Part shown: positions 61,660 to 64,000 of the stretch, in pieces
Position numbering within the stretch: the first letter of the stretch is position 1
Layout: each line of letters begins with the position of its first letter
NCBI GenBank assembly: GCA_029945375.1
Contig: CM057067.1
Location: forward strand, 1,798,001-1,862,000
Source: Agaricus subrufescens
Taxonomy: Eukaryota; Basidiomycota; Agaricomycetes; Agaricales; Agaricaceae
DNA length: 64,000 nt
Direction of reading: 5' to 3'
Made by a program: the position numbers and the translations under genes
The notes under the pieces: model-generated
The model's database searches: none
The model's input: only the letters and a program-made list of their open reading frames with translations
Told to the model about the DNA's origin: nothing

Positions 61660-62374
61660 TTGCTCAGTATGACTATTTATGGACGGTCCATTCTTGTGGT
61701 AAAATAGACTGATGTACTTCAACTTTATAAATTTAGAGCGTGTAGGATGAGTAGCAACGCAATGTCAAGTAGCTATCTCAACAGCAGTTGAACCATTTAC
61801 CCAGGCTGAGGAAACCCGATGACATTGGACCTGCGGAATGCGTAGCAGGCATTCTACAAGTTGATGGCATCATGTCCAGTGTGTTGCTGCGTTTTTCATG
61901 TGAAACCTTCAATGACAAGTCATTCGATACAATTCGGAAGGTGGAAGAGCACTAAGGGTGTTCTGATCGCGCTCAGCACGGTTCCTGGTGGATTCCAGTA
62001 ATGAATGTTGAAGTGAGATCTATTTGATACTATTTGATGTTGTAGATCGATCAAAAAAAAAAGAAGGTAACGCGGTCAACAGAATCTGCCGAAGGAGGTT
62101 TTAGTGCGAAGGTGGGGCCAGTACCACGAGGCCTCTGATGCATCGGCTCAGCCGCACAGCGCCCAGCCCTGATGTGACCTAGAACCTCTCTCAAACCACT
62201 ACGAGATTGCCCAAATGAATCATAATAAAGTATGTATCACGGCAACAATTACTGTCCATCAGAAACCAGTTCATCAAAATGTAGCATATGGTTCAGTGCG
62301 CTTGGCATATGGCCTATATATATCTGGAGAGAGGCTGAGATTAAGCTTTCCCCCAGGTAGACGGATCTCTCATC
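61660..62374. other. Intergenic between 7TM copies B and C, with duplicated flank and relic exon
   Basis: The sequence after copy B (about 61740-61890) resembles the sequence after copy C (about 63780-63930), so the duplication included the 3' flank. A remnant of a last exon lies at about 61901-61960. A TATATATAT element at 62315-62323 sits about 55 bases before the ATG of copy C. Confidence 0.5.
61901..61960 (+). pseudogene. Relic of the last exon of a 7TM family copy
   Basis: The bases GAAACCTTCAATGA and TTCGATACAATTCGGAAGG match the tail exon of copy A (59517-59570), which reads GAAACCTTCAACGA and TTCGATACAATTTGGATGG, with a shortened spacer between the two blocks. Nothing upstream of it looks like the remaining exons, so this appears to be what is left of a deleted copy of type A. 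Confidence 0.5.
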
Positions 62375-63712
62375 ATGGCCTTCCCACTGGATAAGGCGGA
62401 ACTTCTCGCATTATTCCTGGAGAGTATTGTTTTCGGTGAGCCCCTACGATCAGCATCAGCGCGCTTAAAGATCTTCATGGCCATCGTGTTTCTCACTTTA
62501 GGGATATTCCTCACTTTCTTCATTATTCTTGTGGCGATTTGTTTTGCTCGTGATCCAATTCGAGTGCCTAATCGCAAATTCGTCCTTTCAGTCGCTAGTG
62601 CAATGATGGCACTGGCTCTTTCGGTATGGCTCTACGATTCGTTTATTCGATGCGCCGGCTTATCCAGAGACATATGTACTAGCACCTTGTAGTCGACTTT
62701 GTGCGGGTGGTACAGGGATTCGCGACTGGCAACGCAGATATACCTCCTAATCCGATCCCTTACTACGCCAATGTTGCTGATCACCTCCATGCTACAAAGA
62801 CAATGATATACGGTGTACAGACTCTATTAGGAGATGCTGTCCTTGTGAGTGCCTCAGTTGTTGTGCTTGTAGGTGAATTGAATAAATGATAAGTCTTGTA
62901 GGTTTGGCGGTGCTATATTGTATACGGCAAGTCGCTCTATGTTCTCATCCCTGCCGGAACAGTCTTGCTTGGGAACACTGGTATGTTTTAAAAATTGTTG
63001 ACTTAGCCCGGTAGGCCTAATGATGTTATTAATTCTTCAGCCCTCACGGGCTTGGTGCTCTGGCAGTTCCTCCGCACCGATTTAGGGTCAAATAATTACG
63101 AAACGGGATCTTGGCGATTTGTAGCGTCTTTCTTCATCATCACTATGGGTCTTAATATCTGCTGCACCAGTAAGCTTTCCTTTACAGATTCATACACGGA
63201 CATGAAAACTTATATCATTCGCTTAATGAAGTTGCTATTGTTTTCAGAGTTTGGTCGGCGCATCGACGTGTTTCATCAGGTCATGGTCGGAGTTTGTTTC
63301 CTGTGATTGCTGTGATTATCGAGAGTGGGGCAATCTACACTGCCAGTGTTTCAAGTCTCGTGGTTACGTTTGTTTCACAGTCGAATGGTCAATATCCGGC
63401 CTTGGATTTGATAACGTCACTTGTTGTGAGTGCTTGCACCGTTATTCGGGGGTTAATGTCGAAGTTCATAACAAAAAAAATCGGGCTTCTTTTCAGGGCG
63501 TTGTTTTCTGTCTTATTGTGCTGCAGATTCATTTGCAGTTGCGGTTGTTACAGCCATCAAACACGTTTACGACTGGACATTCGTTTAACCTTAGGTGGAG
63601 GTCTAGTGGAAGAGGGGAGACCGGAGGTACCGGTGCTCTCGCTGTTCGTGTCTCGGAACATGCACATACAGATCAGGACTCGAGTACAATAGCTAATTCA
63701 ACGAAGGTTTAA
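62375..63712 (+). CDS. Seven-helix membrane protein, tandem family copy C
   Basis: The start MAFPLDKAELLALFLESIVF (ATG 62375) leads to GIFLTFFIILVAICFARDPI, KFVLSVASAMMALALSV and VDFVRVVQGFATGNADIPPN. Then ADHLHATKTMIYGVQTLLGD and AVLVWRCYIVYGKSLYVLIP, AGTVLLGNT, ALTGLVLWQFLRTDLGSNNY, ETGSWRFVASFFIITMGLNI, RSLFPVIAVIIESGAIYTAS and ITSLVGVVFCLIVLQIHLQL. The tail RLLQPSNTFTTGHSFNLRWR ends in AHTDQDSSTIANSTKV. Compared with A and B the extracellular loop after helix 4 is changed (RTDLGSNNYETG in place of PGENYYQTG), and helix 1 and 2 have most substitutions. All exons appear open. Seven hydrophobic helices are predicted by eye. Function unknown. Confidence 0.78.
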
Positions 63713-64000
63713 TTTGTTCAATACGACTATCTCTGGAACTTTTACAGTAACCTGGACTGACGTACACTTTATATGTAGGGTGTGTGTCGGATATGTAGCA
63801 GTGTCAAGCGGCTATAGGCTCAGTAGCAAGTGAACTACTCACCTTGAATGGAACAGCTGATGATGCAGGGCCAGTCGAGTGAGTAGCAGGCACCCTATCA
63901 GCTGATTGGCATATCATGTCCACGTGTCGCTGGAACTTTGATTATGATGAGGCAAGGCCTGATCAGTCAGGCTGGAGATAGCCTGTTATAGTTGTTCGAT
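63713..64000. other. 3' flank of 7TM copy C to the window edge
   Basis: This resembles the flank after copy B (about 61740-61890), which marks the tandem unit. No further gene begins before the edge. Confidence 0.4.

Noticed and set aside
1..64000. Transposons, LTRs, CRISPR arrays
   Set aside because: I saw no reverse transcriptase, integrase or transposase motif, no regular spacer array and no terminal repeats; a repeat-library search would be needed to exclude short decayed elements.

Overview
The window looks like nuclear DNA of an Agaricomycete (mushroom-forming basidiomycete). Genes carry many short GT-AG introns of about 45-60 bases. Protein families typical of that group are present: a CBM1-linked glucuronoyl esterase, a GMC oxidoreductase, and many copies of DUF6533-type membrane proteins. 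A tRNA-Gly with a 14-base intron and spliced eS30 and SEC11 genes also mark it as eukaryotic chromosome. I saw no transposon, CRISPR array or bacterial operon. Coordinates given for spliced genes are start-to-stop spans; exons are stated where I could read them.

Layout. 0-3 kb: GMC oxidoreductase (+). 3-8.2 kb: cohesin subunit SCC3/STAG (-). 8.4-13.3 kb: two DUF6533 membrane-protein genes (-), one with an apparent frame disruption. 15.0-16.4 kb: bHLH transcription factor (+) with an unusually long acidic loop. 18.4-22.3 kb: Zn2Cys6 transcription factor (-). 22.3-26.5 kb: no gene seen. 26.5-29.0 kb: mitochondrial Obg GTPase MTG2 (-), divergent from a small unknown gene (+). 29.7 kb: tRNA-Gly(GCC). 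32.6-34.2 kb: SEC11 signal peptidase and ribosomal protein eS30 (both -); the last eS30 intron appears to carry a box C/D snoRNA of the U80/snR60 type. 34.8-35.7 kb and 55.2-56.4 kb: two related GPI-anchored, Ser/Thr-rich surface proteins (+). 37.7-39.1 kb: CE15 glucuronoyl methylesterase (+). 39.9-52.5 kb: five more DUF6533 genes, the outermost two forming a large inverted duplication. 53.3-54.9 kb: molybdopterin-binding-domain protein (-). 58.3-63.7 kb: three tandem copies of a second, unrelated seven-helix membrane protein family, plus the remnant of another copy.

The housekeeping genes (SCC3, MTG2, SEC11, eS30, MPTb protein) are probably conserved and vertically inherited. They are interleaved with accessory blocks that expand by local duplication. 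The GMC enzyme and the esterase fit plant cell-wall breakdown. The two membrane-protein arrays are the least understood part: ten genes from two families, with duplicated promoters, an inverted pair, a strongly diverged member and a decaying fragment.
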